From Bacteroidales bacterium (GTDB lineage Bacteria > Bacteroidota > Bacteroidia > Bacteroidales > UBA932), in assembly GCA_016281315.1 (NCBI GenBank), contig JAEEIJ010000061.1:1-45490 (forward strand): 45,490 bases of DNA, written 5' to 3'. Each line of letters starts with the position of its first letter. Positions within the stretch are counted from its first letter, which is position 1. Of the stretch, positions 7,782-16,122 are shown piece after piece. The position numbers were made by a program, and so were the translations under genes. The notes under the pieces were generated by a model, which saw nothing but the letters and a program-made list of their open reading frames with translations, had not been told where the DNA came from and ran no database searches.

Positions 7782-10700
7782 ATGAAACGCATACTCACAA
7801 CCCTGGCGGCGGTGCTCATCGGCACCGCGCTGCCCGCATTTGCACAGACTGACGGCCATATGCTCACGGACCTTTGGAAGAAATACGAGAAAGCCAGCAA
7901 GGCCGACCTCCCTCAGCAGGAAGCCACCATCCTGAAGCAGATCAAGGAAGAGGCGGCCTCGAAGCGGCTGCCCGTGGACTTCTACGACGCCGCCACGAAG
8001 TACGTGGACGTGGTCCTGCGGCGGGACTGGAAACAGCGCAGCGCCCTGTACACGGCCTTGGAGAAAGAGGTCAAGGCCTTCGACGAGCCCGTGGTCACCT
8101 TCCTGTGGATGGCCAATTGCGACAATGCGTCGGTTACCCAGCTGTGGGACTACTATGAGGAGAACGAGGATCGTTTCACCGGCTGCCACCGCCCCCTGCA
8201 CCGCGGGGTGGACGGCATCCTGAACGGAAGCCTGAAGCCGTTCATCCGCAACGACAGGGAGTGGGCGCTGTGGCTGATGGCCACGAAGCGCTATTCTACG
8301 GAGAACGAGGTATTTGAATCCCTGGAAGAGGAAGTGGAGGGCCGCTATCCCAACGAGGCCGTTTTCGAGTATTATTGCCTGACACAGAAATCCTGGATAG
8401 AGGCCGAGAGAGCCAAGGAAATCGCCGCCTATGAAGAGCTGGCGGAAAAGTACAAGGGCAAGGCCGTGAGCGTGTATCCCCGCGCCCAGCTGCTGAGAAT
8501 CCGTTTCAATCAGCTGGGAAAGGAAAAGGCCGGAAGCGATGCCTACAAGGTTTTGTATGAGGATGCAAAAAGTCTGGAAAAGGAGCGGAAGGGCTACACG
8601 GGCGACGACAGGACGCTGGTGGCGGGCTGCACCTATCCGGAAAGCCTCATCGGCACCCTTACGGACAAGGATGTCTCCATCCGCTTCGAAGGGAAGAAGG
8701 CTGTGGTGCTCCTGAAGAACCTGGACCAGGCCTCCGTGACCCTGCGCAGCGAGAAGAAGACGCTGAAGACCTGGAAGGTGAAGAATCCTGTGAACAGCTT
8801 CTACGTGCAGGATACGGTGAAGCTGGACCTCCCCACGCTCGCAGACGGCGACTACACGCTGGAAGCGAAAAACGGCAAGCTGAGCGCCCTGGACCACTAT
8901 CAGCAGTACACGCTTTCCATCGGCCTCAGGAAAGACAGCCGCGGCCGCTGCGTCTATGTGGCCGATTATGAGACGGGCGTTCCCCTCAGGACCGTCACCC
9001 TGCACCTGAAAAAGAGCGGGAAGGAAGTGGCCGCGTCTACGCTCAAGCTGGACGGTTTCACGCCCCTTCCCAAAGCCCTCGCCAAGCACCTGGACGATGC
9101 GAAATCCACCTTCGAGCTGTCGGCCGAAAACGGGACCCGGCTGTCGCGGGGGCTGTATGTGGGCCGATATTACGACTATGACACCTACGACGATCACGAG
9201 CGCTGCAACATCTACAAGGACCGCGGGGCCTATAACCCCGGCGACACGCTGCAGTTCAAGGCCGTGGTCTACAAGGGCGATCCCCGGCTGGGCCTGGAGG
9301 TCATAAAAGGCCGCAAGGTGGAAATCCGGCTCCACGACAGTGAGGACAACATCCTGGAAACCCTCCACCTCACCACCAACGACTGGGGCTCCGTGGCCGG
9401 ACAGTTCGTCCTGCCGAAGGGCCTCCGCAACGGCCGGTTCGAGCTGGAGGCGGTGGGCCTTGGCTACGACTGGTTCCGCGTGGACGAGTTCGTTCTCCCC
9501 ACCTTCGACGTGCATTTCGACAAACTGGACAAGCTCTGCCTGGCGGGCAGCGAGGTGCCGGTGAGCGGCCGCATCGAGAGTTATTCGGGCCATCCGCTCA
9601 GCGGGGCGAAACTCCTGCTGAAGGTGACCTGCTACGGGAATGAGGTCTACAAGGAGGAGATCCCCATTGCCGAAGACAACAGCTTCAGCGCCACGTTCAA
9701 GGCCCTCAGCTCCGGTTATTACAACGCCGAGGTCACCATCGTGGAGGCCACCGGAGAGACGCACAGCTTCTCCAACGGTTTTTACATCGGCGATGAAATC
9801 GGCCTGAAGGCCTCCGTGGAAGGGGCGGCCGATGCGGAACTCGTGGCAGCGAGCGAGCCGGACTACTGGTACTGGCGCAACGCCAGCCCGAAGTTCACCG
9901 TCACCGACACCAAGGTCCGCGTGACGATGAACCTGTATGTCTCCAACGACTGCGAGGTGAGCGCCCCCGTGAAATACAGCTACCGGCTGCTGGATGCGGC
10001 CGACAAGGAGCTCTCCTCCGGCGAAGCCCTCACCGGCGGGGCCCTGGCGCTGAATCTCCCCGGCGACGGATTCTTCCGTCTGGTCACGAAGGTGGAGGTG
10101 CCCTGGGCCGATGACAAGAAGGTCAAGGCCGACTGCACCGTGCGTCTCTTCTGCATCCGCCCGTCCGCCAGGACCCTGTACAAGGACGCCAAACGCGTGT
10201 TTATGCCCGGGCCGCAGACCGTGGCTGCGGGCGGGGCCATAACGGCCCGCCTGGGTACGGCCGAAGGCGACGCCTGGACGGTGGTGACGCTCTATGGGGA
10301 AGACAATAACATTCTGCTGCACAAGACCCTGCGTGTTTCCGACGGAACGATGGAAAACCTGTCGTTCTCCTATAAGGCGGATTATCCGGACGTGGTCCGG
10401 TTGCAGGTCTACTACTTCATCCACGGACAAAGCGTGACCTGGGACCGGGAGTACAGGCGGGAGAAAGACAAGTACACCCTTCCGCTGGAATTCACCCGTT
10501 TTACGGACAAGGCCTATCCCGGTGCCGAATACAGCTTCTCCGTGAAGACGGCTGCCGGCGCCGAGCTGCTGGCAGCGGCCTGGGACAAGAGCCTGGACGC
10601 GATCGCCTCCAACTGGTGGCCGCTCGTCTCCACGCGCGAGACCTCCGTGAGCCGGATGGATATTTCCGCCGTCTGCGGCCGCGTTGGGGCGCCGCTGTAC

Positions 10701-12965
10701 CGGGCGTACGGCGAAGGCCGTATGCTTGCGAAAGCGGCCGGCAGCGTCAATATGGCCGTGATGGAGGACAGGGTGGCCGTGGAAGAGTCGGCCGAGGCTG
10801 TTCCTTTCCAGCTGGTGGAGGAGAAACCGCAGTTCGGCAGCTGGGAGGATGTGAAGATCCGCGAAGTGTTTGCATCGGCCCTCACGTTCCAGCCGCAGTT
10901 GTATCCGAAGGCCGACGGCACCCTCACGGTGAAGTTCCGCACCTCCGACAAACTCTCCACCTATTATGTCCGCGTATATGCGCACGACAAGGCGATGCAC
11001 AACGCCATCGTGGAGAAGGAACTGGTGGTGTCGCTGCCGGTGAAGGTGGCCCTGCTGGAGCCGCGTTACCTCTATGCGGGGGACCGCTATGAGGCCGTGG
11101 TGACGGTTTCGTCCATCTCCGATGAGGCTGTTTCCGGCGTGCTGGCCCTCAAGGTGGGGGACAAGGTGCAGGAAGTCCCTGTAACCGTTCCCGCCCGCCA
11201 GACAATCAGTCAGAGCTTTGTGGTGGATGTTCCCATTTCATCGTCGGAAGGGAGCACTCCCTCAGTCGCTGAAAAGAAGGCCGATGCTCCTTCGGGAGGC
11301 TCGCCTTCCTCCGATGAAACAACGCTGACCTTCACGGCTGCCTTCAAGGGCGACGGTTTCTCCGATGCCGTGCGGGTGAAGGTGCCGGTGTATGCGGCGG
11401 CGCAGCAGCTTACCGAAGCGCATTCGGCCGTTCTCCGCGCCGGGATGGACCGCGAGGCGCTGCTCGCCGAACTCCGCTCCCGCTTTGTGAACGTGCCGGC
11501 ATCGGCCGCCGCGCTCCGCGAGATCACGGTCCTGGATATGGTCAAAGACGCCATCCCTTCGCACGTAGTGCCTTCCGGCAACGACGTCCTGTCCCTCTCC
11601 GAGGCTTGGTACGTCCAGCTGATGGCTTCCCGCTTGCTGGCCGATGCTCCCTCAGGGGGCTCGCCTTCCTCCGCGGAACTGCTTGAGAAGATCCTGGCGT
11701 GCCGCAACGCCGACGGCGGCTTCGGCTGGTTCGAGGGAATGTCTTCCTCGCCGGTCATTACGGCCGTGCTGCTGGAGCGCTTTGCGCTGCTGCGCGACCG
11801 CGGGTTCTCCGGCATTCCGGACGTGACGGAATCCGTCAAATACCTTGATAAGCGTATGTTCGACGACGTGCGTCCGATCTACTGCGGCTATCTCTCCGAC
11901 GAACAGTATATGCACGTGCGGGCGCTGTATGCCGGCGTGCCGTTCGAGGTGAAGCCTGTATCGGCCAATGAGAAAAAACGGCTGAAGGAGTTCACCAAGG
12001 ACGCGAAGGCCTACCTCGTTCCTTCCAAGAAGGACGGCCGCGGGCTGCAGGGGCAGATCCTCCGCAAGGCCCGGCGGCTCCTGACGCTTCGCGACCTGCT
12101 TGAGCGCGACGGCGGTCTCGCCCTCGCCAAGGCCTGGGGCATCTCCCTGGGTACCAAGAGCAAGCTCCTCCAGTCTTCCATCAAGGCCGATGTGGCCTCC
12201 CTGCTGGAATATGCCGTGGAGCACCGTGACGGCGGGTGGTATTACCCGAACGCCGTGATGCCCTGGAGGGGCCTGCTGGAAAGCGAAGCCTATGCGCACG
12301 CGCTGCTCTGTCAGCTCCTTTCTTCCTCTTCGGCAGAAATCGCCGACGGCATCCGTCTGTGGCTGATGCTGCAGAAGGAGACGCAGAAGTGGGATGCGGA
12401 GCCGGCGTTCATCGACGCGATAACCGCCATCCTGGACGGCTCGGAGGATGTCTTGAATACCAAGGTCGTTGTTCTGTCGGCCACCTATGAGGCGCCTTTC
12501 AAGAACATCAAGGCCACCGGGAACGGCTTCAAGCTGAGCCGGAAGTTCTTCCGGGACGGGAAGGAAATCCACGCCGGCGATACCGTGAAGGTGGGCGAGA
12601 AGATTGTGGCGCGTTATGAGATCTGGAACGCCGAGAACCGCTCGTTCGTCAAGCTCACCGCGCCGCGCGAAGCGGCCCTCACGCCTGCGCAGCAGCTTTC
12701 CGGCTATATGGGCTACGGGATCATCGCCCCGCGCGGAGGTGTCGTCTACTGGAGATTCCGGCCGCAGGGCTACCGCAACGTGAAAGCATCGGCCACGGAG
12801 TACTTCTTCGATACCTATCCTGAAGAGAGTACAACCGTGACCGAGGAATTTTTCGTCGAGCGCGCCGGCGTGTTCCAGGCGCCCGTGGTGGAGATTGAGT
12901 CGCTGTATGCGCCGCACTACCGTGCCAACGAGGGCTGGCAGGGGACGCTGCAGTCGGCCCGATAA
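7782..12965 (+). CDS. Secreted alpha-2-macroglobulin family protein, no visible thioester
   Basis: This 1727-residue protein has signal peptide MKRILTTLAAVLIGTALPAFAQ. An N-terminal helical region (about 25-280) precedes macroglobulin-type beta domains. The MG2-like segment includes YKDRGAYNPGDTLQFKAVVY (about 485-505), and the A2M signature region REVFASALTFQP...DGTLTVKFRTSDKLSTYYVR lies near 1027-1070. A helical toroid follows with NADGGFGWFEGMSSSPVITA, typical of the thioester domain, but no CxEQ motif is seen there, so covalent trapping is unlikely. Palindromic elements add SEGSTPSVAEKKADAPSG near 1156-1175 and a half copy near 1286-1296. It probably acts in the periplasm or on the surface as a protease-binding or envelope-protective protein, which is inferred from the family. 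It converges with the TonB receptor gene, leaving two bases between stops. Confidence 0.88.
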   Translation: MKRILTTLAAVLIGTALPAFAQTDGHMLTDLWKKYEKASKADLPQQEATILKQIKEEAASKRLPVDFYDAATKYVDVVLRRDWKQRSALYTALEKEVKAFDEPVVTFLWMANCDNASVTQLWDYYEENEDRFTGCHRPLHRGVDGILNGSLKPFIRNDREWALWLMATKRYSTENEVFESLEEEVEGRYPNEAVFEYYCLTQKSWIEAERAKEIAAYEELAEKYKGKAVSVYPRAQLLRIRFNQLGKEKAGSDAYKVLYEDAKSLEKERKGYTGDDRTLVAGCTYPESLIGTLTDKDVSIRFEGKKAVVLLKNLDQASVTLRSEKKTLKTWKVKNPVNSFYVQDTVKLDLPTLADGDYTLEAKNGKLSALDHYQQYTLSIGLRKDSRGRCVYVADYETGVPLRTVTLHLKKSGKEVAASTLKLDGFTPLPKALAKHLDDAKSTFELSAENGTRLSRGLYVGRYYDYDTYDDHERCNIYKDRGAYNPGDTLQFKAVVYKGDPRLGLEVIKGRKVEIRLHDSEDNILETLHLTTNDWGSVAGQFVLPKGLRNGRFELEAVGLGYDWFRVDEFVLPTFDVHFDKLDKLCLAGSEVPVSGRIESYSGHPLSGAKLLLKVTCYGNEVYKEEIPIAEDNSFSATFKALSSGYYNAEVTIVEATGETHSFSNGFYIGDEIGLKASVEGAADAELVAASEPDYWYWRNASPKFTVTDTKVRVTMNLYVSNDCEVSAPVKYSYRLLDAADKELSSGEALTGGALALNLPGDGFFRLVTKVEVPWADDKKVKADCTVRLFCIRPSARTLYKDAKRVFMPGPQTVAAGGAITARLGTAEGDAWTVVTLYGEDNNILLHKTLRVSDGTMENLSFSYKADYPDVVRLQVYYFIHGQSVTWDREYRREKDKYTLPLEFTRFTDKAYPGAEYSFSVKTAAGAELLAAAWDKSLDAIASNWWPLVSTRETSVSRMDISAVCGRVGAPLYRAYGEGRMLAKAAGSVNMAVMEDRVAVEESAEAVPFQLVEEKPQFGSWEDVKIREVFASALTFQPQLYPKADGTLTVKFRTSDKLSTYYVRVYAHDKAMHNAIVEKELVVSLPVKVALLEPRYLYAGDRYEAVVTVSSISDEAVSGVLALKVGDKVQEVPVTVPARQTISQSFVVDVPISSSEGSTPSVAEKKADAPSGGSPSSDETTLTFTAAFKGDGFSDAVRVKVPVYAAAQQLTEAHSAVLRAGMDREALLAELRSRFVNVPASAAALREITVLDMVKDAIPSHVVPSGNDVLSLSEAWYVQLMASRLLADAPSGGSPSSAELLEKILACRNADGGFGWFEGMSSSPVITAVLLERFALLRDRGFSGIPDVTESVKYLDKRMFDDVRPIYCGYLSDEQYMHVRALYAGVPFEVKPVSANEKKRLKEFTKDAKAYLVPSKKDGRGLQGQILRKARRLLTLRDLLERDGGLALAKAWGISLGTKSKLLQSSIKADVASLLEYAVEHRDGGWYYPNAVMPWRGLLESEAYAHALLCQLLSSSSAEIADGIRLWLMLQKETQKWDAEPAFIDAITAILDGSEDVLNTKVVVLSATYEAPFKNIKATGNGFKLSRKFFRDGKEIHAGDTVKVGEKIVARYEIWNAENRSFVKLTAPREAALTPAQQLSGYMGYGIIAPRGGVVYWRFRPQGYRNVKASATEYFFDTYPEESTTVTEEFFVERAGVFQAPVVEIESLYAPHYRANEGWQGTLQSAR
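11250..11306 (+). repeat. In-frame palindromic coding element, copy 3 (in alpha-2-macroglobulin gene)
   Basis: Same length (57 nt) and same core, CGCTGAAAAGAAGGCCGATG, as the folC copies. The arms have changed together: GGGAGCACTCCC on the left and CTCCTTCGGGAGGCTCGCC on the right. The encoded peptide STPSVAEKKADAPSGGSP stays close to the folC version. Confidence 0.88.
11639..11667 (+). repeat. Half copy of the palindromic coding element (copy 4)
   Basis: GGCCGATGCTCCCTCAGG followed by GGGCTCGCCTTCC matches the 3' half of copy 3 with a few changes and encodes ADAPSGGSPSS. The 5' half and the GAAAAGAA core are missing, as if truncated or partly eroded. Confidence 0.75.
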
Positions 12966-12967
12966 AC

Positions 12968-15340
12968 CTACATCCTGGCTTTTTCGTCGCTGCCGGCGCC
13001 CGTACCGCGGTACTTGCTCTTGGCGGCGTTGAAGTTGTAGCGCAGCGAGAACTTGATGCGCTGCGTGTCGAAGTTGTTGGTCTGCATCATCGTATGGCTG
13101 CCGAAGTCGGTGTCCATATCGTAGTGGGCCGTCCCCAGCAGGTCGCTGCCTTCCAGACGGAGCACCAGCGAACCGTCCTTCAGGAGGGTTTTCTGGACGG
13201 CCAGGTCGAGGTCTATATAGGTATTCGTTATATACATATTCTGCATATAGCCCTTTGTGGCCACTTGTCCGCCCAACTCGAACTGCCAGCCGCCCTTCAC
13301 GGTGAAGGTATTGTTCAGCTGGACGAAGAAGACGGGCTTGCCGTTGTAGGAAATCTCCCGGTATCCTGAAGGCTCGCGCGGGTCTTCGGGCCGGATGGTG
13401 AGCCACTGAGGCATCGCGCCCACGGTGTAGTTGAGGTTCCACGGGCCGATGGTGGGTGTGAAGTTCAGATAGACGGAGAGGTTGCGGTAGGGGGTGGGGA
13501 CGTTTTCCGGCCGCACCATCACCACGCCTTCGTCGTTGTAGGGGGTAGACCACATCATAATGGCGTTGTCGGTGCGGATGTAGTTCAGGATGAAGGACAT
13601 CCATTTCCAGACGGCGGTGACGCCCACGTTGTGCATTTTTACAGGCTCCAGCTTGGGATTGCCGCTCTGCCAGATGTAGCGGGTATTGTAGCGCACGGCG
13701 CCCGAGAGGGAGGAATAACCGGGCCGCTGCGTCTTGGCGCTGTAATTGGCCAGCAGCTGGACGGGACCCAGCGCCGTGGCGAAGGAGACGGTGGGGAACC
13801 AGTTGTTGTAGGTGCGGTCCACGTTCAGCGCCGGTGAAAGGGCGTCGTCGAAGACATAGTGCACGTGTTCGAAGCGGAGGCCGGCGCTGAGCTGACCCAC
13901 CTGCGGAATGTAGCAGCCGTAGGAGGCGAAACCGGCGATGTTGTCTTCCTTCACTTTGGCGTCCGAAGGATCCAGCTGCACGCCCTCGATGGAATAGCTG
14001 TCGGTGCGGCGGGAGAAGGTCTCCTCGGTACCCACCTGAAGCTGCCCCATCCAGATGGGGTAGGAGAGGACGGCCTTGCCGGCCCACATCCTGCCGCTGC
14101 TCTCCCCGATGCTCACCACATCGGCATCCTGGATGTCACTGGTCTCGTGCGAGACGGAGCGGGAAGAGGAGTTGGTGCCGTAGTAGTCCAGGTTCACGTC
14201 CACGCCCAGCTTTTCGCCCACCACGCCGTTGTAGTAGAGGTTGGCGCCCAGGTTGAAGGGCTTTATCGGGCCGATTCCATCCGTCGTCACGGTACAGAGG
14301 CGGTCGATGAGGGCCCCGTTCTCATAAACGTTGCCGTTGACCTGGGTGGCGCCGTCTTCTTTCAGGGTGTTGCTCCATTCCACCTTTCCTCCCAGGAAAT
14401 GATTGTCGGCTATCTGCCAGTTCACGCCGGCGTTTCCGGAGAGGTCGCGGTCGAAGCCCTCGCCCTCGATGGACCCCTTGTTCTCGAAGGTGAAGGGCTG
14501 CCCTCCCTGGTCGATGCCGTAGCTGGCGGTTTCGTTATAACTGACCTGCCGATAGGCGCTGTTGGAGAAATTGATTCCGCCGAAGATGTCCACGCCGCCG
14601 GTGCGGTAATTGGCGTTGAGGGCGGCGTAGGCGGTATTTCCGGGCTTCCACTGCAGGGACTGCTGGTCGAAGGCGTTCACCCCGAAGCCGAAGCCGTCGC
14701 CCTGGCGCTTGACGGTCTTGATGCGTACGACGGCCTGAACGGTGGCGTCGTACTGCGCGCCGGGATTGTTAATCACCTCGATGCTCTGGATTTCGTTGCT
14801 CTGCAGGCGGTCCAGTTCGGCCGCGTCCGTCACCTTGTGCCCGTTGATGTACACCAGGGGAGCGCCTTTGCCGATAACCTCAAGCCCGTTCTGTCCCTTG
14901 ATCATACCGGGCGTTTTGCCCAGCACGTCCTTGGCGCTGCCGGCGTTCTCCAGCACGGAGCCTTTCACGTTGGTCTGGAGCCCTTCGCCGGTGAGCGTGG
15001 TTTTGGGCATAATGGCCGTTACCGTGGCTTCGGAAATCATAGAGGCATCGTTCTTCAGGACGATGACCATCCCGTCCTTGGGGGTGAAGTAGACGGTCTG
15101 GTAACCCAGCATCGCCACCATCATAATCCCGTCCGTCTCGCGCGTGACGATATTAAAGGTACCGTCCTCGCCGGTGACGGCGCCGCACACTACGGTGGAA
15201 TCGGCCCGGGAGAGGACCGCCACGTTGGCGTAGGCCACGGGATCCCCGTTTTCATCCACCACTTTCCCTTTCCAGTCGTTCTTCGCGAAGGCCGTCAAAA
15301 CGGTCATACACAACATTGCAGCAACGATTATCCTTTTCAT
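12968..15340 (-). CDS. TonB-dependent outer-membrane receptor (OMP_b-brl family)
   Basis: 790 residues. Signal peptide MKRIIVAAMLCMTVLTAFA, then a carboxypeptidase-regulatory-like beta domain (about 23-105; GKVVDENGDPVAYANVAV), a plug domain (about 120-215; VLGKTPGMIKG, PLVYINGHKV, IQSIEVINNPGAQYDA), and a long beta-barrel to the C-terminus. It probably forms a gated outer-membrane channel or receptor. No SusD partner is adjacent, and the barrel resembles the 'outer membrane beta-barrel' receptors that often stand alone; the ligand is unknown. A strong promoter and a large palindrome array lie upstream. The start ATG follows a 27-base predicted leader. The 3' end is two bases from the stop of the convergent alpha-2-macroglobulin-like gene. 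Confidence 0.92.
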   Translation of the reverse strand: MKRIIVAAMLCMTVLTAFAKNDWKGKVVDENGDPVAYANVAVLSRADSTVVCGAVTGEDGTFNIVTRETDGIMMVAMLGYQTVYFTPKDGMVIVLKNDASMISEATVTAIMPKTTLTGEGLQTNVKGSVLENAGSAKDVLGKTPGMIKGQNGLEVIGKGAPLVYINGHKVTDAAELDRLQSNEIQSIEVINNPGAQYDATVQAVVRIKTVKRQGDGFGFGVNAFDQQSLQWKPGNTAYAALNANYRTGGVDIFGGINFSNSAYRQVSYNETASYGIDQGGQPFTFENKGSIEGEGFDRDLSGNAGVNWQIADNHFLGGKVEWSNTLKEDGATQVNGNVYENGALIDRLCTVTTDGIGPIKPFNLGANLYYNGVVGEKLGVDVNLDYYGTNSSSRSVSHETSDIQDADVVSIGESSGRMWAGKAVLSYPIWMGQLQVGTEETFSRRTDSYSIEGVQLDPSDAKVKEDNIAGFASYGCYIPQVGQLSAGLRFEHVHYVFDDALSPALNVDRTYNNWFPTVSFATALGPVQLLANYSAKTQRPGYSSLSGAVRYNTRYIWQSGNPKLEPVKMHNVGVTAVWKWMSFILNYIRTDNAIMMWSTPYNDEGVVMVRPENVPTPYRNLSVYLNFTPTIGPWNLNYTVGAMPQWLTIRPEDPREPSGYREISYNGKPVFFVQLNNTFTVKGGWQFELGGQVATKGYMQNMYITNTYIDLDLAVQKTLLKDGSLVLRLEGSDLLGTAHYDMDTDFGSHTMMQTNNFDTQRIKFSLRYNFNAAKSKYRGTGAGSDEKARM

Positions 15341-15371
15341 TTCTCGCGTGTATTAGTTTAATAGTACACTG

Positions 15372-15402
15372 CAAAGGTACGACATATTTTGGATTTTGCA
15401 AA
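15372..15402 (-). promoter_or_regulatory. Promoter of the TonB receptor gene
   Basis: On the minus strand, TTTG (15402-15399), 19 bases, TACCTTTG (15379-15372) is a full consensus Bacteroidetes promoter. The predicted leader to ATG 15340 is about 27 bases. Confidence 0.75.
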
Positions 15403-15465
15403 TAATTTTTGAAATATTTTTAGAAATGTGGCGTGGGGGTTCAAATTGTGCGGGTGAAGACATTG

Positions 15466-15720
15466 TGGACCTGGTCCAAAAACTCCTTGGACCTGGTCCA
15501 ACCTATTTGTGGACGAGGTCTTGCCAACATTTGGACGTGGTTCGATTCCATCCCTTGGACCTGGTCCAGCACATCGGCCTCTCAGGCGCTTTTGGGGCAT
15601 AACTGTTGGACCTGGTCCAGCCCCTTAAATTGAACCTGGTCCAAAAACTCCTTGGACCTGGTCCAACACCCTAGTCTGGACCCTAGTCTGGGTGATTTCG
15701 TAATTCATTGGACCACTGGT
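15466..15720. repeat. Array of the palindrome TGGACCTGGTCCA
   Basis: The 13-mer TGGACCTGGTCCA, a perfect palindrome around a central T, occurs exactly at 15466, 15488, 15556, 15607 and 15653. It has one mismatch at 15631 and is degenerate at 15510, 15532 and 15709. A 34-nt direct repeat holding two units is at 15469-15502 and 15634-15667. CCCTAGTCTGG is repeated at 15669 and 15681. Spacing is irregular (22-75 bases). It lies 65-320 bases upstream of the TonB receptor promoter. No believable gene lies here. Confidence 0.9.
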
Positions 15721-15772
15721 TTAATGTTGAAGGATAAAGATCGTCTTCTGTACGGCATATGTCCTCAGCGAA

Positions 15773-15868
15773 CAATCTAACTCTGGAAATGAGCTCGAAA
15801 TCAAGGTAAGATTGTCATACGGAACCATCTTACCGCGGGAATGGGCCTAAAATCAAGGTAAGATTGTC
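15773..15868. repeat. Two tandem stem-loop repeats, family CAAGGTAAGATTG (copies 2 and 3)
   Basis: Unit 1 (15773-15816) has a decayed left arm CAATCTAACTCTGG and right arm CAAGGTAAGATTGTC. Unit 2 (15825-15868) has CCATCTTACC and the same right arm. The unit period is 52 bases, and the loops GGAAATGAGCTCGAAAT and GGGAATGGGCCTAAAAT align. The right arm is identical to the one behind the phoH-like gene at 4303-4319. Confidence 0.85.
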
Positions 15869-15913
15869 ATTGGAAGGAAATACGGAAAGGCGAAAAGGCC
15901 GCGGGGGTGTGTG

Positions 15914-15930
15914 AGGGGGCAGAGCCCCCT
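15914..15930 (-). terminator. GC-rich hairpin downstream of tRNA-Val
   Basis: AGGGGGC (15914-15920), AGA, GCCCCCT (15924-15930) forms a 7-bp stem starting 10 bases beyond the tRNA 3' end. No T-run follows on the minus strand, so it may be a processing or termination hairpin. Confidence 0.45.
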
Positions 15931-15940
15931 GTATTAACGG

Positions 15941-16015
15941 TGGGCGGTACTGGATTCGAACCAGTGACCCCCTGCTTGTAAGGCAGGTGCTCTGAACCAA
16001 CTGAGCTAACCGCCC
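15941..16015 (-). tRNA. tRNA-Val (anticodon TAC)
   Basis: The minus strand folds as a full cloverleaf: acceptor GGGCGGT/ACCGCCC with discriminator A, D stem GCTC/GAGC, anticodon stem CCTGC/GCAGG around loop CTTACAA (anticodon TAC), and T stem ACTGG/CCAGT around TTCGAAT. It is 75 nt without CCA; the genome continues CCG, so CCA is added after transcription. Confidence 0.97.
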
Positions 16016-16026
16016 GAAAGGGATTG

Positions 16027-16057
16027 CAAAGGTAATGAGATTTTTCAAAAATGCAAA
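16027..16057 (-). promoter_or_regulatory. Promoter of tRNA-Val
   Basis: On the minus strand TTTG (16057-16054), 19 bases, TACCTTTG (16034-16027) is a full consensus promoter ending 12 bases before the mature tRNA 5' end. Confidence 0.75.
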
Positions 16058-16072
16058 AAGAATCTGTTTACC

Positions 16073-16104
16073 CTTGCGTTTTACCCGAAAATGTTATATA
16101 TTTG
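16073..16104 (+). promoter_or_regulatory. Promoter of the toxin-antitoxin pair
   Basis: CTTG (16073-16076), 20 bases, TATATTTG (16097-16104) matches the Bacteroidetes promoter with one mismatch in the -33 element. The predicted leader to the antitoxin ATG is about 14 bases, too short for much regulation by RNA structure. Confidence 0.65.
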
Positions 16105-16122
16105 CAGAAAGTGTTATATGTT

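Noticed and set aside
7731..11000. A 1089-codon minus-strand open frame over the first macroglobulin gene, and similar long ones at 4592-6040 (+), 11652-14087 (-), 13859-15361 (+), 16855-18318 (+) and 27778-30942 (-)
   Set aside because: Each lies opposite or out of phase with a gene having clear family motifs and shows no recognisable domain itself.
15396..15633. Two short plus-strand ORFs over the palindrome array
   Set aside because: Their codons are simply translated TGGACCTGGTCCA repeats (TWSK, LDLVQ); no start signal and no conservation to expect.
15466..15868. Possible CRISPR array
   Set aside because: Repeats are short palindromes with irregular spacing of 22-75 bases, there are no equal-length unique spacers, and no cas genes occur in the window.
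15914..15941. Attachment site at the tRNA-Val 3' end
   Set aside because: I found no second copy of the tRNA 3' end nearby and no integrase gene, so an integrated element is not supported.
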